This document shows, piece by piece, positions 1 to 9,924 of a stretch of DNA of 64,000 bases (within the stretch, counting starts at the first letter, position 1; every line of letters begins with the position of its first letter). Source of the DNA: Psychroflexus salarius (GTDB lineage Bacteria; Bacteroidota; Bacteroidia; Flavobacteriales; Flavobacteriaceae); the NCBI RefSeq assembly GCF_900129035.1, contig NZ_FQTW01000011.1, positions 1-64,000 on the forward strand. The letters are read 5' to 3'. Under the pieces are notes generated by a model that was not told the DNA's origin, did not search any database, and worked only from the letters and a program-made list of their open reading frames with translations. The position numbers and the translations under genes are program-made.

Positions 1-3000
1 ACTTTCCCTGCTGAAGTTTCTAGCTCAACCACATAAACACCTGAGGCTAATCGACTCACATCAACTTGAGATTGCGTGGTTGTTAGCACCTCTTGCCCTA
101 AGGTATTGAAAATGTTAACTGAATTGATCTCAACTGACGCTGGTAATTCAATTTGTAACTGATGAATCACTGGATTAGGATACAAGCGAACTTGTCCGGC
201 ATCAAAACTTTGGTTATTTAAAGGCACTTCTTCAAAACTTAAATGAAAACGATTTTGATCTATACTCTCTGGCACATTAGCATCAACTGTAAAGTCATAA
301 GTTGTGCTTTCCGTTAACTCGGTTTGTGTATTTAAATAGCTGTCATTTAAGTAAACCTTAAGCGTTTCAGGCTGATTCCCTAAGTTGAAGCTTAGGCTGT
401 AAGCCGTATCTTCATAGTTCATCATCAATAAATCAATTTGATGGCCATCAGTTGGGATGTTTTGCTTATCAATCGATTTAAAGCCATTGTTCACAATCGC
501 ATAGTTTTCACCTGGATTGGCTAATTTGCTCGCATCTTCATCACTACCAATCGTGGTATAGTTTTCATTAAAACGTAAACCTATGGCATCGCTTTCCATC
601 TCACCGTTTTGTAAAGCTGAGGCTTTATATAAACGCGAGTTGATGTAAAAATTAGTGTAGGTACTAAAAATACTAACTTGATCTTGAGAAGTAGCTTTAT
701 CAGCTTCATTAAAAGTGATTGAGCCATTACCCGTAGCCGTGTTTTGTACAAAAAAGGCTTGGCCTGGTGCAATGTATTGCGAGGCATCAGAGCTACTTGG
801 ACTTGGAGCTGTGATATTTCCAGTAGAAACTTGAACGGTAATATAACCGCCATTACCATTAGATCCAGCTACAGAAGCATCCCAAACATAGATAAAATCT
901 GTAAGATTAGATTTAGTTACCGAAGCAAAGTCAACCACAGCTTGATAAGGATTACCAACAAAACTATAGTTATCAGCTGCAGAGGCTATAGTTGGTGAAT
1001 AACTTCCTGTATACATTGTACCCGAAGCACTTAAAGTCGTTGCAGTCGCTGAAGCTTCATTATTAGTTAAGTCGATGGTTCGGTCACCACGCACCATTAA
1101 ACGGTAAGGCGTTCCTGCTGAAATCACATCACTTGTTGATGTTACAGCTTGCCAACCAGCGCCACTAGATTGATCGGTGATTGTATTGTCGAATGTAAAC
1201 ATAGACGAATTATTAGTACTTGTAGCGTCAAAACCATTGGTAGCGCCACCTGTACCCGTAATATGCGTGTCTTGCTGCCAAGCATTGGCGATGCTTGAAC
1301 CATCAACTGCAGAACTCATCAAACGAAAAGCACGTTTGGCTGGAATAAAACGCTCGACTTCAACTGTTCCTGTGCCAGAAATAGTGCCTGTAAATTCATC
1401 AAATTGAGCAGTTGATGTAGCATTACTCTTAAAAGTGATTTGGCCGTTATTATTTATACTTGTGGTGATAGATAAGATATCGTTGACTTCAACTGAGGCT
1501 GAGTTTTCTATGGTAACTTCAGCTAAACTAATTGGTGATGTTAGACTTGCTTCATTGTCTACAACTAACATGGTTTCAGTAGCTACAGCATTTCCATTAG
1601 GATTCTTAGCATCTAGCCAGGCGTTATTCAAGTAGATATAATCGGCTTGTATAACTTCTACGTCAAAATTGAAAGTAGAAGTGCCACCACCTTTACCATA
1701 AACTTTAAATTCATTAGTGGTTGTTCCAGGAGAAAAAGTTTCTCCACTTCCTGAACCAGTAATTTGTTCTATTGCGTAAGGGATTTCAATAATTGCATAT
1801 CGAATTAAATTTTCTGGAAGATCGTTCCAACCACCATCTGGAAAGATTTCACCAACATCTTCACCACTACCTGAGTTTGAAGGGTTGCCAGTATTCCAAT
1901 TGGTATAAATAAATTCTTCGCCGGTTTCCCAAACATAGACTCCTTCGTTTTGCTGATCGTTAAGCCCTATGTATGCATTGCCAAGGCTATTGTCGGTTAG
2001 ATAGCTTGCAATAAAACTATTTTCTTCTGGATTAGTAATTGTGGCAAAATGTGCGTCTTGAATAGCACTAACTTGCGTTGAAAAATTAGTGAATGTATTT
2101 TGAGCATTTGAAATAAAATACGTGTGCCCATTAAAAACTCCCATTTTGGTAAATCCAGTTGGTGTTGGTGGGTAATTATCTAAGCTTTGTGGAGCTAAAC
2201 AATTCGTAGAGCTTAAAGGTAAATTGTAATTAACAGTTTTACCAGATGGGTTAGTAGTATAATCTAAAATATCGTCAGGTGCAGTACCAACTGTTGGCGT
2301 AAAGTTATTTATAACGTTTACAACAGCAGTTCCTGTAGCAACATCACCTGAATTACTAGTAGCCGTTAAAGTTACCGTTGTTCCATTAGGGTTTAAATTG
2401 TTAGACCCTGTATACCAGCTGTTTTCATTTAAGCTTCCTGTAAAAGTACCGTTGCGTTCAGTTGAAGATAAATCTATGGCTTCGGTACCAAAATCAGAAT
2501 TAAAGGCATAATGTAGAAGTAAGTTATTATTAACGCTTGATAAATTGTTATTTTTTGCTGCTAAGACTTCAGCCGTATCTAAAGCATTTTCCCAAGCGCG
2601 GAAATTATCCATATAACCATCAAATTGACCACCACCATTTTCAGATGCACCAATTCTCAATAGTCCAGGAGATGCGGTTGGGTTTGATGTATTTAGCGTT
2701 GTAGAAGCAACTTCTATTCCTTCAATATAAATTTTCATGGTAGATGTTGATGGACTGTAGCTTATTGCAACATGTTGCCATTCATTTAATGAAATGCTAT
2801 TTAATGGAGAGTTTAAATAGGTCCAACCACCAGCACTAAATCTATTTATTCCGAAAACTAATTGATTGTTTGCATTAATGTAAAACATGGTAGTTAATTT
2901 AGTAGGCCAAGATGCACCACCAAGTGTTTTGGATAAAATATAAGTGTTAGCGTTACTTCTTGGGTAAATTTGCGTTTCAAAAGTAAAACCTTTACTACCA

Positions 3001-5549
3001 CCAAAATCTAACGGTGCACTTCCATCTATTTGAATGTGACCGTTACCTTCAAAATTAAGGCTCACACTAGATGATGTAGTATTCAAATCGCTACAATCAA
3101 AAGTAGACTGGTCTAAACTTAAGCTGGCGATTCCTGAAACAGATGAACTTCCATTATCAATATCTTGTGCTGTAATACTTGCATTGCCAGAAGGGTCTAA
3201 TGTAACATCTATATTTTGAGTGATTACGTTAGGAAAGTCTGTAACGGTTACATCAAAACTACAAGCAGCAGTATTACCAGATGCATCAAAAGCTTCAAAA
3301 GTTACCGTGGTTGTGCCTATCGGGAAACTACTTCCAGATTCAAGGCCACTGGTTTGTAAAACGTAAGCTTCATTTTGGTCTAATTGTAGAATATATCTTT
3401 CATTGCCAGTACCTCTTGCTCCAACATCATTCCAAGAGCCGCCACTAGATATTGTAACATAATCTTCAACGCCATCTGTATTATTTGGTTCACCTGCTCG
3501 CCAGTTGGTATAAGTTGATGAGCTTCCGTCTTGCCAAACAAAACTACCTTCAGAAGCATTATCAGAATAGCCGATATGCGCTTCAGATATACCATTTGTT
3601 GAAAGTGCATTGGCTAAAAAGGCGTTTTGAGTAGCATTGTTAACTGTTGCTACTGTACCGCCACGGTTAATAGCATCTGCAAATGCGTTAGCGCCAGAAA
3701 AACTTTCATCACTGATAAAAAAGTTTTTACCACTATTATTTCCTATAAAGGTCATGCCCGGCAAAAAATTAAAGGACGATGACGAATTATCTGTAACAAT
3801 TGGATCACTAAAATTAACAATTGGATTTGTAGCGGTTGTAGTTATATCATCTGGGCAAGTTATAGTTGGGTTACCTGTATCATTGATAGTTACATCAAAC
3901 GAAACAGAAGATGTATTACCGTATTCATCAAGAGCTTCAAATGTATTGGTTGTTGTTCCGATAGGAAAGCTTGAGCCACTTGATAATCCAGCGGTTTGCT
4001 CTGCTGAATAGGAGAATTCAATTATTATCGGACGATCATTATTAGCATCACCAATATCATTCCAGCCACCATTATTATAGATTTCTGTTACATCTTCATT
4101 TCCACCAGAATTATTTGGTTCACCAGAATTCCAATTCGTGTAACTCACATTTTCACCATTTTCCCAAACAAAAGTGCCTTCTGATAACAAATCATTAATT
4201 CCTATCAAAGCATTTAATTGTCCGTTTTCGGATAAATAATTAGCAATAAAATTATTTTCTGCTGCACTAGTAATGCTCACAGGATAAGCGCCATTAATCG
4301 TATTGATTGTACTTAAAAAATTAGCATAGGTATCGGTTGAGTTAGATATGAAATATGTATGGCCATTAAAAACGCCCATTTTTGTAAAGCCGCTTGGAGT
4401 TGCTGGATAATCATCAAAGTTTATGTTACTTCCGATACAGTTATCTGTTATGGTTGGTAAATTATAGGTGACGACTTCATCGCTTCCCGTAGTGTTGGCA
4501 TTAATGTCATTAATTGTTGAAAATACAGGAGCAGAATTATCTTGAACAGTTACCACAGATGATGCTGTAGCAGAATTTCCATAATCATCTTCAACGGTTA
4601 AAATAACTGTATTATTACCAATAGATAAACAATCAAAATTTGAGATGTCTAGACTCAAATTCATATTATCATTACAAGCAACAGAAGAGCCATTATCTAT
4701 TTGTTGTGGTGTTATGCTAGCATTACCATTAGCATCTAAATCTACAGTTATATCTTGAGCTATTGCTGTCGGTGCTATGTTTGACAGATGATATACATCC
4801 ACATTTGCATTTGTATTGTCTGTGCCATCAGATGCTGAAACTGGAATTGAAGCAGCAGAAACGCCATTGGCATCAAATTGTGTAACATAAAATTTCCAGT
4901 CATTGTTAAACCCACCACTTTCAGTGACGACTAGCGCATTATTGAAGTCATGATTAAATGTAGCTCCAGCTGTATAAAAAGAGCCTTGACGCATTCTAAT
5001 GCCAGGTCCCGAAATTTGTCTAAAGGCATACATTCTATTCAGCTCTAAATAAATAGGTTTATCAAAATCGCCTACACCAAGTGCATTAAATTGCGCTGGT
5101 ATATTTAGTGTTACTGTACCAATTAGTTCTACATCGGTGGCTAAATTAGGATCTGCGTTGTTGTTTTGATAAACTTCAATAACAGCTTGTGTTGTTGCCG
5201 AAGTGTTACCGCGAAACTCCACTTCGAGCTTGGTTAAAAATCCATTTCTAAGAGACTTAAAGGTTTGAACATTTCCAGCGCCAAGTGTGTTTGATGAACC
5301 ATTACCGTAGCGAACGGAGTTTTGTAATATGGAAACATTATTACAATCAAATTGAGAAACTGATGATGAAAGAGTTACATTATCTCCATCTGCATCATCT
5401 GTTGTAATATTAAAATCATTCAAGTCTAAATTTTGTGGAATTGAATTTAATGTGATTAAACTTGGTTGACTTTCAATAGTTGGTGGGTTGTTCTGTGCAT
5501 TTGTAATAAAAGCAGAAAAGATTAAGATTAATAGATAAAGTTTTTTCAT
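1..5549 (-). CDS. Giant T9SS-exported multidomain adhesin (three C-type lectin-like domains, LamG-like domain), 3' end off window
   Basis: One continuous minus-strand frame of 1849 visible residues opens at ATG 5549 and runs off the left edge, with probably only a few residues missing. Residues 1-18 are a Sec signal peptide (MKKLYLLILIFSAFITNA). C-type lectin-like domains lie at about residues 383-508, 595-722 and 1131-1255; each has the family's EPN or NPS loop and a closing WND motif (for example YTNWNSGEPNNSGGNED). HYR/Ig-like linkers (FPIGTTT..FEA.D..GN) follow the first two. A LamG/concanavalin-like domain spans about 826-1025 (FEGNGHIQIDG, HVAISYSPST). The C-terminus from about 1788 is a type A T9SS sorting domain (RLYPNPVIHQLQIEL, ending SRLASGVYVVELETSAGK). 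It is inferred to be surface-anchored or secreted and to bind glycans; the ligand is unknown. Domain calls are by motif reading only. Confidence 0.88.
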   Translation of the reverse strand, partial: MKKLYLLILIFSAFITNAQNNPPTIESQPSLITLNSIPQNLDLNDFNITTDDADGDNVTLSSSVSQFDCNNVSILQNSVRYGNGSSNTLGAGNVQTFKSLRNGFLTKLEVEFRGNTSATTQAVIEVYQNNNADPNLATDVELIGTVTLNIPAQFNALGVGDFDKPIYLELNRMYAFRQISGPGIRMRQGSFYTAGATFNHDFNNALVVTESGGFNNDWKFYVTQFDANGVSAASIPVSASDGTDNTNANVDVYHLSNIAPTAIAQDITVDLDANGNASITPQQIDNGSSVACNDNMNLSLDISNFDCLSIGNNTVILTVEDDYGNSATASSVVTVQDNSAPVFSTINDINANTTGSDEVVTYNLPTITDNCIGSNINFDDYPATPSGFTKMGVFNGHTYFISNSTDTYANFLSTINTINGAYPVSITSAAENNFIANYLSENGQLNALIGINDLLSEGTFVWENGENVSYTNWNSGEPNNSGGNEDVTEIYNNGGWNDIGDANNDRPIIIEFSYSAEQTAGLSSGSSFPIGTTTNTFEALDEYGNTSSVSFDVTINDTGNPTITCPDDITTTATNPIVNFSDPIVTDNSSSSFNFLPGMTFIGNNSGKNFFISDESFSGANAFADAINRGGTVATVNNATQNAFLANALSTNGISEAHIGYSDNASEGSFVWQDGSSSTYTNWRAGEPNNTDGVEDYVTISSGGSWNDVGARGTGNERYILQLDQNEAYVLQTSGLESGSSFPIGTTTVTFEAFDASGNTAACSFDVTVTDFPNVITQNIDVTLDPSGNASITAQDIDNGSSSVSGIASLSLDQSTFDCSDLNTTSSSVSLNFEGNGHIQIDGSAPLDFGGSKGFTFETQIYPRSNANTYILSKTLGGASWPTKLTTMFYINANNQLVFGINRFSAGGWTYLNSPLNSISLNEWQHVAISYSPSTSTMKIYIEGIEVASTTLNTSNPTASPGLLRIGASENGGGQFDGYMDNFRAWENALDTAEVLAAKNNNLSSVNNNLLLHYAFNSDFGTEAIDLSSTERNGTFTGSLNENSWYTGSNNLNPNGTTVTLTATSNSGDVATGTAVVNVINNFTPTVGTAPDDILDYTTNPSGKTVNYNLPLSSTNCLAPQSLDNYPPTPTGFTKMGVFNGHTYFISNAQNTFTNFSTQVSAIQDAHFATITNPEENSFIASYLTDNSLGNAYIGLNDQQNEGVYVWETGEEFIYTNWNTGNPSNSGSGEDVGEIFPDGGWNDLPENLIRYAIIEIPYAIEQITGSGSGETFSPGTTTNEFKVYGKGGGTSTFNFDVEVIQADYIYLNNAWLDAKNPNGNAVATETMLVVDNEASLTSPISLAEVTIENSASVEVNDILSITTSINNNGQITFKSNATSTAQFDEFTGTISGTGTVEVERFIPAKRAFRLMSSAVDGSSIANAWQQDTHITGTGGATNGFDATSTNNSSMFTFDNTITDQSSGAGWQAVTSTSDVISAGTPYRLMVRGDRTIDLTNNEASATATTLSASGTMYTGSYSPTIASAADNYSFVGNPYQAVVDFASVTKSNLTDFIYVWDASVAGSNGNGGYITVQVSTGNITAPSPSSSDASQYIAPGQAFFVQNTATGNGSITFNEADKATSQDQVSIFSTYTNFYINSRLYKASALQNGEMESDAIGLRFNENYTTIGSDEDASKLANPGENYAIVNNGFKSIDKQNIPTDGHQIDLLMMNYEDTAYSLSFNLGNQPETLKVYLNDSYLNTQTELTESTTYDFTVDANVPESIDQNRFHLSFEEVPLNNQSFDAGQVRLYPNPVIHQLQIELPASVEINSVNIFNTLGQEVLTTTQSQVDVSRLASGVYVVELETSAGK

Positions 5550-5593
5550 AATAAAGATATTTTCATCAAATCTATTTTAAAAACCGTTCGGCA

Positions 5594-5625
5594 ACTATTT
5601 TTAATAGTCTACAATTAGTCTACAA
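5594..5625. promoter_or_regulatory. Operator-like repeats between adhesin and TPR-HTH regulator
   Basis: A perfect inverted repeat ACTATT-TTT-AATAGT (5594-5608) overlaps the first of two identical 10-mers TAGTCTACAA (5605-5614 and 5616-5625). The 10-mers repeat with 11-bp period, one helical turn, as expected for a protein bound to one DNA face. They sit in the 144-bp gap between two divergent genes, one encoding an HTH protein. Function is inferred. Confidence 0.45.
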
Positions 5626-5681
5626 CGACCTAAAAGGCTTGTATTGCGTTATTTTAAGCGATTTAAGATTTTAAAAAAGTA

Positions 5682-5689
5682 TATATTTG
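5682..5689 (+). promoter_or_regulatory. Candidate -7 box TATATTTG for the TPR-HTH regulator
   Basis: Exact match to the Bacteroidota -7 consensus TAnnTTTG, ending four bases before the ATG at 5694, so the transcript would start at or next to the start codon. No convincing -33 TTG was found at the expected distance. Confidence 0.4.
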
Positions 5690-5693
5690 ACTC

Positions 5694-7694
5694 ATGAATC
5701 AATCACTATTTTTAGTCTTTTTTTTATTTCTATTTATACCTAAGGTGTCTTTGTCAAGCCCAAACTGTCAAAGCATCCTTACTATTGAAAGATTTAATAA
5801 ACTTTCTAATAAAGAAAAAAGAAATCAGATTCATCCGTACTTATTACAAGTATTTTGTAATTCTGCTAATCGTGAGAAATATTTTGAATTATATCTGAAT
5901 ACTTTTAAAACTAAAAATCAAAAAAAGCAACGATTAGATGAATTAACGCATCAGTTACATAAAGTAATTTTAGGAAATAAAAATGCTGAATTTTATGAAT
6001 TTATAAATGAAGTTATTGATCGTATTGAAGGATCTATTCCTCAATTAAAAACCGAGATAGCATTTATCAATTTTAAATTTACCTACTACAATAATAGATA
6101 TGGCAATTTAAAGGCTTGTAACTATTTAAATGAATACAGCCAATTAGCCAATAAAGATGCTACAAATTCAATGAAATTTTATAATCATCTACTTAAGTTA
6201 TCTAAATGTGCCGAGTATGCCGATGATTATAATGCCTCTATTTATTATTTATTAAAAGCTCTTGAAATCACAAAACAATTAAAGTATCCTAAAAGTCGAC
6301 TTAAAAGTGGTCATATTTATAAGTCTTTAAGTATGCGTTACTACGAGCTTAAGGATTATCAAAACACTGAGATATATGCAGATTCTGCCATTAATACTTT
6401 TTTGCCTGATTTTAAACATAAAATTGGTTTAGCTGTTGGTTATGAGTACAAGGCATTGGCTTTATATCAAAGGCATAAAGATTATAAACATGCGCTTCAG
6501 TATTTAGGAAATGCACAACATATTTATAAAAAAATAGGTAATATTTCAAGATATCACTTTGTTGAAAGACTTAAAGCTGAAGTTTACTCAACTAAAAATC
6601 CTGATTTAGCTACTAAGCATTTACTTAATCATATTAATTATTTTCAAAAAAATAAACGCAAACTTCATCAAACAAAAGCATGGCTTTTGGCTTATGAAAT
6701 ATTAGAAAGCAATAAGCTTGAAGCCTTACCTACAACTTCAAACTTTACATTAACAAAAAAACGAATAATTGATAGTTTAACAGGTTTTTTAAATGAAGAA
6801 GAGTTACAAAATCAATTAAAAATTACAAATACACTGATTGATTACTATTCAATTTTTTTAGAAACTGATAGTCTAATCAAGTATAACCATTTACAAAACA
6901 GATTAGAGGTTAAGCGCGACCAGCATAATTTAAAGCAGAAACAAACCAATGTCAATTTGTACTTAAATAATTATAAAAAAGAGCAAGAACTCACACAATT
7001 AAGTTTACTAAACCAAGAACAATCTTATAAAAACAAATTATTAAGTAGCTTAATTTGTATCGTAGTTATAGCCTTGATTTTTTATTTTTTCTATAAAAGA
7101 AAACAAAAGCAAATTTTGCTCGCACAGCTAAAATTAGAAGAAACCGAACACAATAAACTTAAAACTGAGCAAAAATTAAAAGAAGAACTTATCTTAAAAA
7201 AAGAACAAGCAGAAAAAATGTTGAAGCTAGCTTATGATAACGAGTTAAAAAGCAAAGAACTTCTAAAACTGAAACTACAACAAAAGCAAAATCAAGTTGA
7301 AGCGGCGCAACTTGAAAAGCAGTCGAGTGTTAATTTACTGAATGAAGTATTTTTAGCTTTAAAAGATGAAAAGGTTAATGATGCCAGTCATTTACTTAAA
7401 AAGCTTCAAACAGATGAGATTATAAAAAAGCACAATAATAGCTTAAAAGAAGTTTTTGAGTCAATTTCGCCTAATTTTATGCAGCAGTTAAATAAAATCA
7501 ATGCCAATTTAACCGAGCAAGATATCTTATATTGTGTTTTAATTCGCCAGAAATATTCAACTAAACAAATTGCTGATTTTTTAAGTATTTCACCTAAATC
7601 GGTTAATCAACACAAATATCGACTCAAAAAGAAATTAGCAATTTCTAAAGAAGAAAATATCAACACGTTTATAGCTAATATTAAAAACGAATAG
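5694..7694 (+). CDS. Membrane-anchored TPR protein with C-terminal LuxR-like HTH
   Basis: 666 aa. Signal peptide at residues 1-20, then a helical region with TPR-like repeats (about 100-350), a single transmembrane segment at about 448-469 (LICIVVIALIFYFF), a long charged coiled coil (470-570), and a C-terminal helix-turn-helix at about 605-650 (STKQIADFLSISPKSVNQHKYRL) of LuxR/GerE type. This architecture is common in Bacteroidota, where such proteins are thought to be envelope-sensing transcription regulators with the TPR part in the periplasm; no partner is proven. It is divergent from the giant adhesin and is a natural candidate for its regulator (inference). Confidence 0.8.
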   Translation: MNQSLFLVFFLFLFIPKVSLSSPNCQSILTIERFNKLSNKEKRNQIHPYLLQVFCNSANREKYFELYLNTFKTKNQKKQRLDELTHQLHKVILGNKNAEFYEFINEVIDRIEGSIPQLKTEIAFINFKFTYYNNRYGNLKACNYLNEYSQLANKDATNSMKFYNHLLKLSKCAEYADDYNASIYYLLKALEITKQLKYPKSRLKSGHIYKSLSMRYYELKDYQNTEIYADSAINTFLPDFKHKIGLAVGYEYKALALYQRHKDYKHALQYLGNAQHIYKKIGNISRYHFVERLKAEVYSTKNPDLATKHLLNHINYFQKNKRKLHQTKAWLLAYEILESNKLEALPTTSNFTLTKKRIIDSLTGFLNEEELQNQLKITNTLIDYYSIFLETDSLIKYNHLQNRLEVKRDQHNLKQKQTNVNLYLNNYKKEQELTQLSLLNQEQSYKNKLLSSLICIVVIALIFYFFYKRKQKQILLAQLKLEETEHNKLKTEQKLKEELILKKEQAEKMLKLAYDNELKSKELLKLKLQQKQNQVEAAQLEKQSSVNLLNEVFLALKDEKVNDASHLLKKLQTDEIIKKHNNSLKEVFESISPNFMQQLNKINANLTEQDILYCVLIRQKYSTKQIADFLSISPKSVNQHKYRLKKKLAISKEENINTFIANIKNE

Positions 7695-7700
7695 CAAAAC

Positions 7701-8846
7701 TTAAAATAAAGATACTTTTAATTTTTGCTTTACTTTTTCTTTAAAATTATGCGGATAGGTTCGATCTCCCATAAAAATATCGGTCATATATTCTGCTGCA
7801 CGCTGGCCATACTTTTTAAGTAATAAATTTCGTAAAGTTCTATTTTCGTAAAACAAGGCTGCTAGTTTAACGCCTAATTCTAGTTCTGGCAATAACTTAT
7901 CATTTAATTTATTGTTATATAATTTATTGGCTTCATTTAAACTCAAGTTACTTTCTGAAATGGCTTCAGCGACTAGTTTACCGCTGTAAATAGCGTTAGA
8001 AATTCCTTCAGCGGTTAATGGATCTGCAAAACCTGCCGCATCACCAATTAAAAATACATTTTGTTTTACAAAACCATCTTTTCTTGGTGAAATAGGAATA
8101 ATAAAACCGTGAGCTTCTTCTTTTAAAACCGTTTCTATTCCCAGAATTTTTAAGTAATCTCTGTAATTTTCTTTTAAGTTGATTTTTTTAGTTGATTTAG
8201 TGAAGTTTCCCACACCAACCGATAAATGATTTTTTTTAGGGAAACTCCATCCATAACCAAAAGGCACAACGTCAATATCAAATCTAGCCGACTTAGATAG
8301 GCGCTCAAAATCTTTATCAGGTACTTTAATTTCGTATTCTAGAGCAGGACACATTAAACGCGATTCTTCCCAACCAGCTAATTTTGCAGTCGGACTTAAA
8401 GCACCATCGGCAGCGATAATAAATTTAGCTTGAATTTGTTTATTGGTTGTGGTTAATGTAGTGAAATCGTTTTGAAAATCTAAAGCAAGAAGTTTTTCAC
8501 CTTGTAGCACTTTTACGCCTAATTCTTCAGCTTTTTGAACAATTAGGTAATCAAACTCATCACGCATAATCATGCTAATAATCGGCTTTTTACGAACTGT
8601 GTTTAATGCTAACTTTTTAGCATCAAAACGAATATCAACATCAAAAAACTCACGTTCTACTGATTTAGAGACATCAAAAGGCATGTTGCGTCTGCCTCTG
8701 TAAACAAATCCACCGCCACAGGTTTTATATCGCGGCAATTGTTCTTTTTCAATAATTATTGATGATAATCCTTTTTTAGCAGCTTCAAAAGCAGCACTTG
8801 CTCCTGATGGACCACTACCAATAATAGCAATGTCGTAAGTTTTCAT
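7701..8846 (-). CDS. Geranylgeranyl reductase-family FAD-dependent oxidoreductase
   Basis: 381 aa. N-terminal FAD-binding Rossmann motif GSGPSGASAAFEAAKKG (residues 10-26) followed by the PRYKTCGGG signature typical of geranylgeranyl reductase-type enzymes, and a second FAD motif at about residues 265-275 (VFLIGDAAGFADPLTAEGI). The family reduces isoprenoid double bonds or acts on related lipids or aromatic substrates using FAD; the substrate here cannot be told. It ends six bases from the convergent TPR-HTH gene and stands alone. Confidence 0.82.
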   Translation of the reverse strand: MKTYDIAIIGSGPSGASAAFEAAKKGLSSIIIEKEQLPRYKTCGGGFVYRGRRNMPFDVSKSVEREFFDVDIRFDAKKLALNTVRKKPIISMIMRDEFDYLIVQKAEELGVKVLQGEKLLALDFQNDFTTLTTTNKQIQAKFIIAADGALSPTAKLAGWEESRLMCPALEYEIKVPDKDFERLSKSARFDIDVVPFGYGWSFPKKNHLSVGVGNFTKSTKKINLKENYRDYLKILGIETVLKEEAHGFIIPISPRKDGFVKQNVFLIGDAAGFADPLTAEGISNAIYSGKLVAEAISESNLSLNEANKLYNNKLNDKLLPELELGVKLAALFYENRTLRNLLLKKYGQRAAEYMTDIFMGDRTYPHNFKEKVKQKLKVSLF

Positions 8847-9258
8847 ATCATAGATTATAATGGTAAAAATATATGATTTTTGAGAATATTAAAATTTTAA
8901 AAGTCTATTTGGTGTCAGCTCTTTATTAAACCTAATGTTTAGACTTAAACCTAAATCGTATTGATGTTTAGCTTTTCATTTTTTTTGAAGGCTTTAAATA
9001 TTTAGATAATTGTCCTAGTCATAAGCTGCTATTTGCGCTTATAAAACTTACTGAAACCGTATTAACCGCAATCACTTCAACTATTAACGAAAAAAGGCAC
9101 GTTTAAATGAATATAACTCAAGATTGAATTTGTGGGATCTTAGTTTGTATTTAGCCGTTAGTAATTTCATTTTTTAGTAGAATTGGGTATAGTGTGCTTT
9201 AATTAGCATTCAGTTGAAGTTACCGCTATAAATAGTTCTATTTCTTTCAGTTGATAAC
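8847..9258. other. 412-bp intergenic region without a recognisable gene
   Basis: No convincing ORF, tRNA or terminator was seen. It holds a direct repeat TTAAACCTAA at 8926-8935 and 8945-8954 (19-bp period), and at 9209-9225 a 17-mer (TTCAGTTGAAGTTACCG) that recurs exactly at 46032-46048, in both cases about 30-50 bp beyond the stop codon of a minus-strand gene. Confidence 0.5.
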
Positions 9259-9924
9259 TTAAATTAACAACGCGATAGAAATCCCTAACAAAATCATTCC
9301 GAATTTTGAAAGATTAAATTTATGGTCACGAGACGACTCAAATAAAATTGTTGTTGAAACATGCAAAAATATACCAATAACTACTGCATTTAAATAAGCG
9401 CTATAGGTATCAAAAACTGTATAGTTTTGTTGTAAAAAACTGCCTAAAGGTGTCATTAGGGCAAAAATTAATAAAAACAAACCTATTTTAAAAGTGCTTA
9501 ATCGGGTTTGAAATAAAAATGAAGCAATGATAATGGCAATTGGTATTTTATGAATAACAACCGCCAAAAGTAAATGGTGGTTATGGTGAAGCGGTATACC
9601 TTCTAAAAGAGCGTGAATTGATAAGCTTAAAAATAAAACCCAAGGAAAACTTTTTGTTTGCTTATCTTGATGTAAATGTCCATGTTCTGCGCCACCTGAA
9701 AGATATTCTAAAATAATTTGCAAAAGTAAACCGATTAAGATATATAACCCGATGTTTGAAACATTACTAGCATAAATTGAAGGCAAAAACTCTAACACGG
9801 TTACCGAAAGTAAAAAGGCACCACTAAATGCTAAAAGTAAATTGACGCCAACTTGCTTCTTATGTAAAAAAAAGGCGACTATAAACCCAACAACAGCCGC
9901 AATAATAGGTAAGATTAAACTCAT
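9259..9924 (-). CDS. ZIP-family metal transporter
   Basis: 221 aa, about eight hydrophobic segments. The paired metal-site helices of the ZIP family are visible: HALLEGIPL (TM4) and HKIPIAI (TM5), with histidine-rich stretches AEHGHLHQ and HHNHH in between that fit the metal-binding loop. ZIP proteins import Zn or related divalent metals across the inner membrane; specificity is not readable. Its start overlaps the stop of the upstream methyltransferase gene by four bases (ATGA type), so the two are probably translated together. Confidence 0.85.
   Translation of the reverse strand: MSLILPIIAAVVGFIVAFFLHKKQVGVNLLLAFSGAFLLSVTVLEFLPSIYASNVSNIGLYILIGLLLQIILEYLSGGAEHGHLHQDKQTKSFPWVLFLSLSIHALLEGIPLHHNHHLLLAVVIHKIPIAIIIASFLFQTRLSTFKIGLFLLIFALMTPLGSFLQQNYTVFDTYSAYLNAVVIGIFLHVSTTILFESSRDHKFNLSKFGMILLGISIALLI

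Noticed and set aside
581-4011. Several ORFs of 60-125 codons on both strands within the first 5.5 kb
   Set aside because: They lie inside the continuous adhesin frame and have no signal, domain or promoter of their own.
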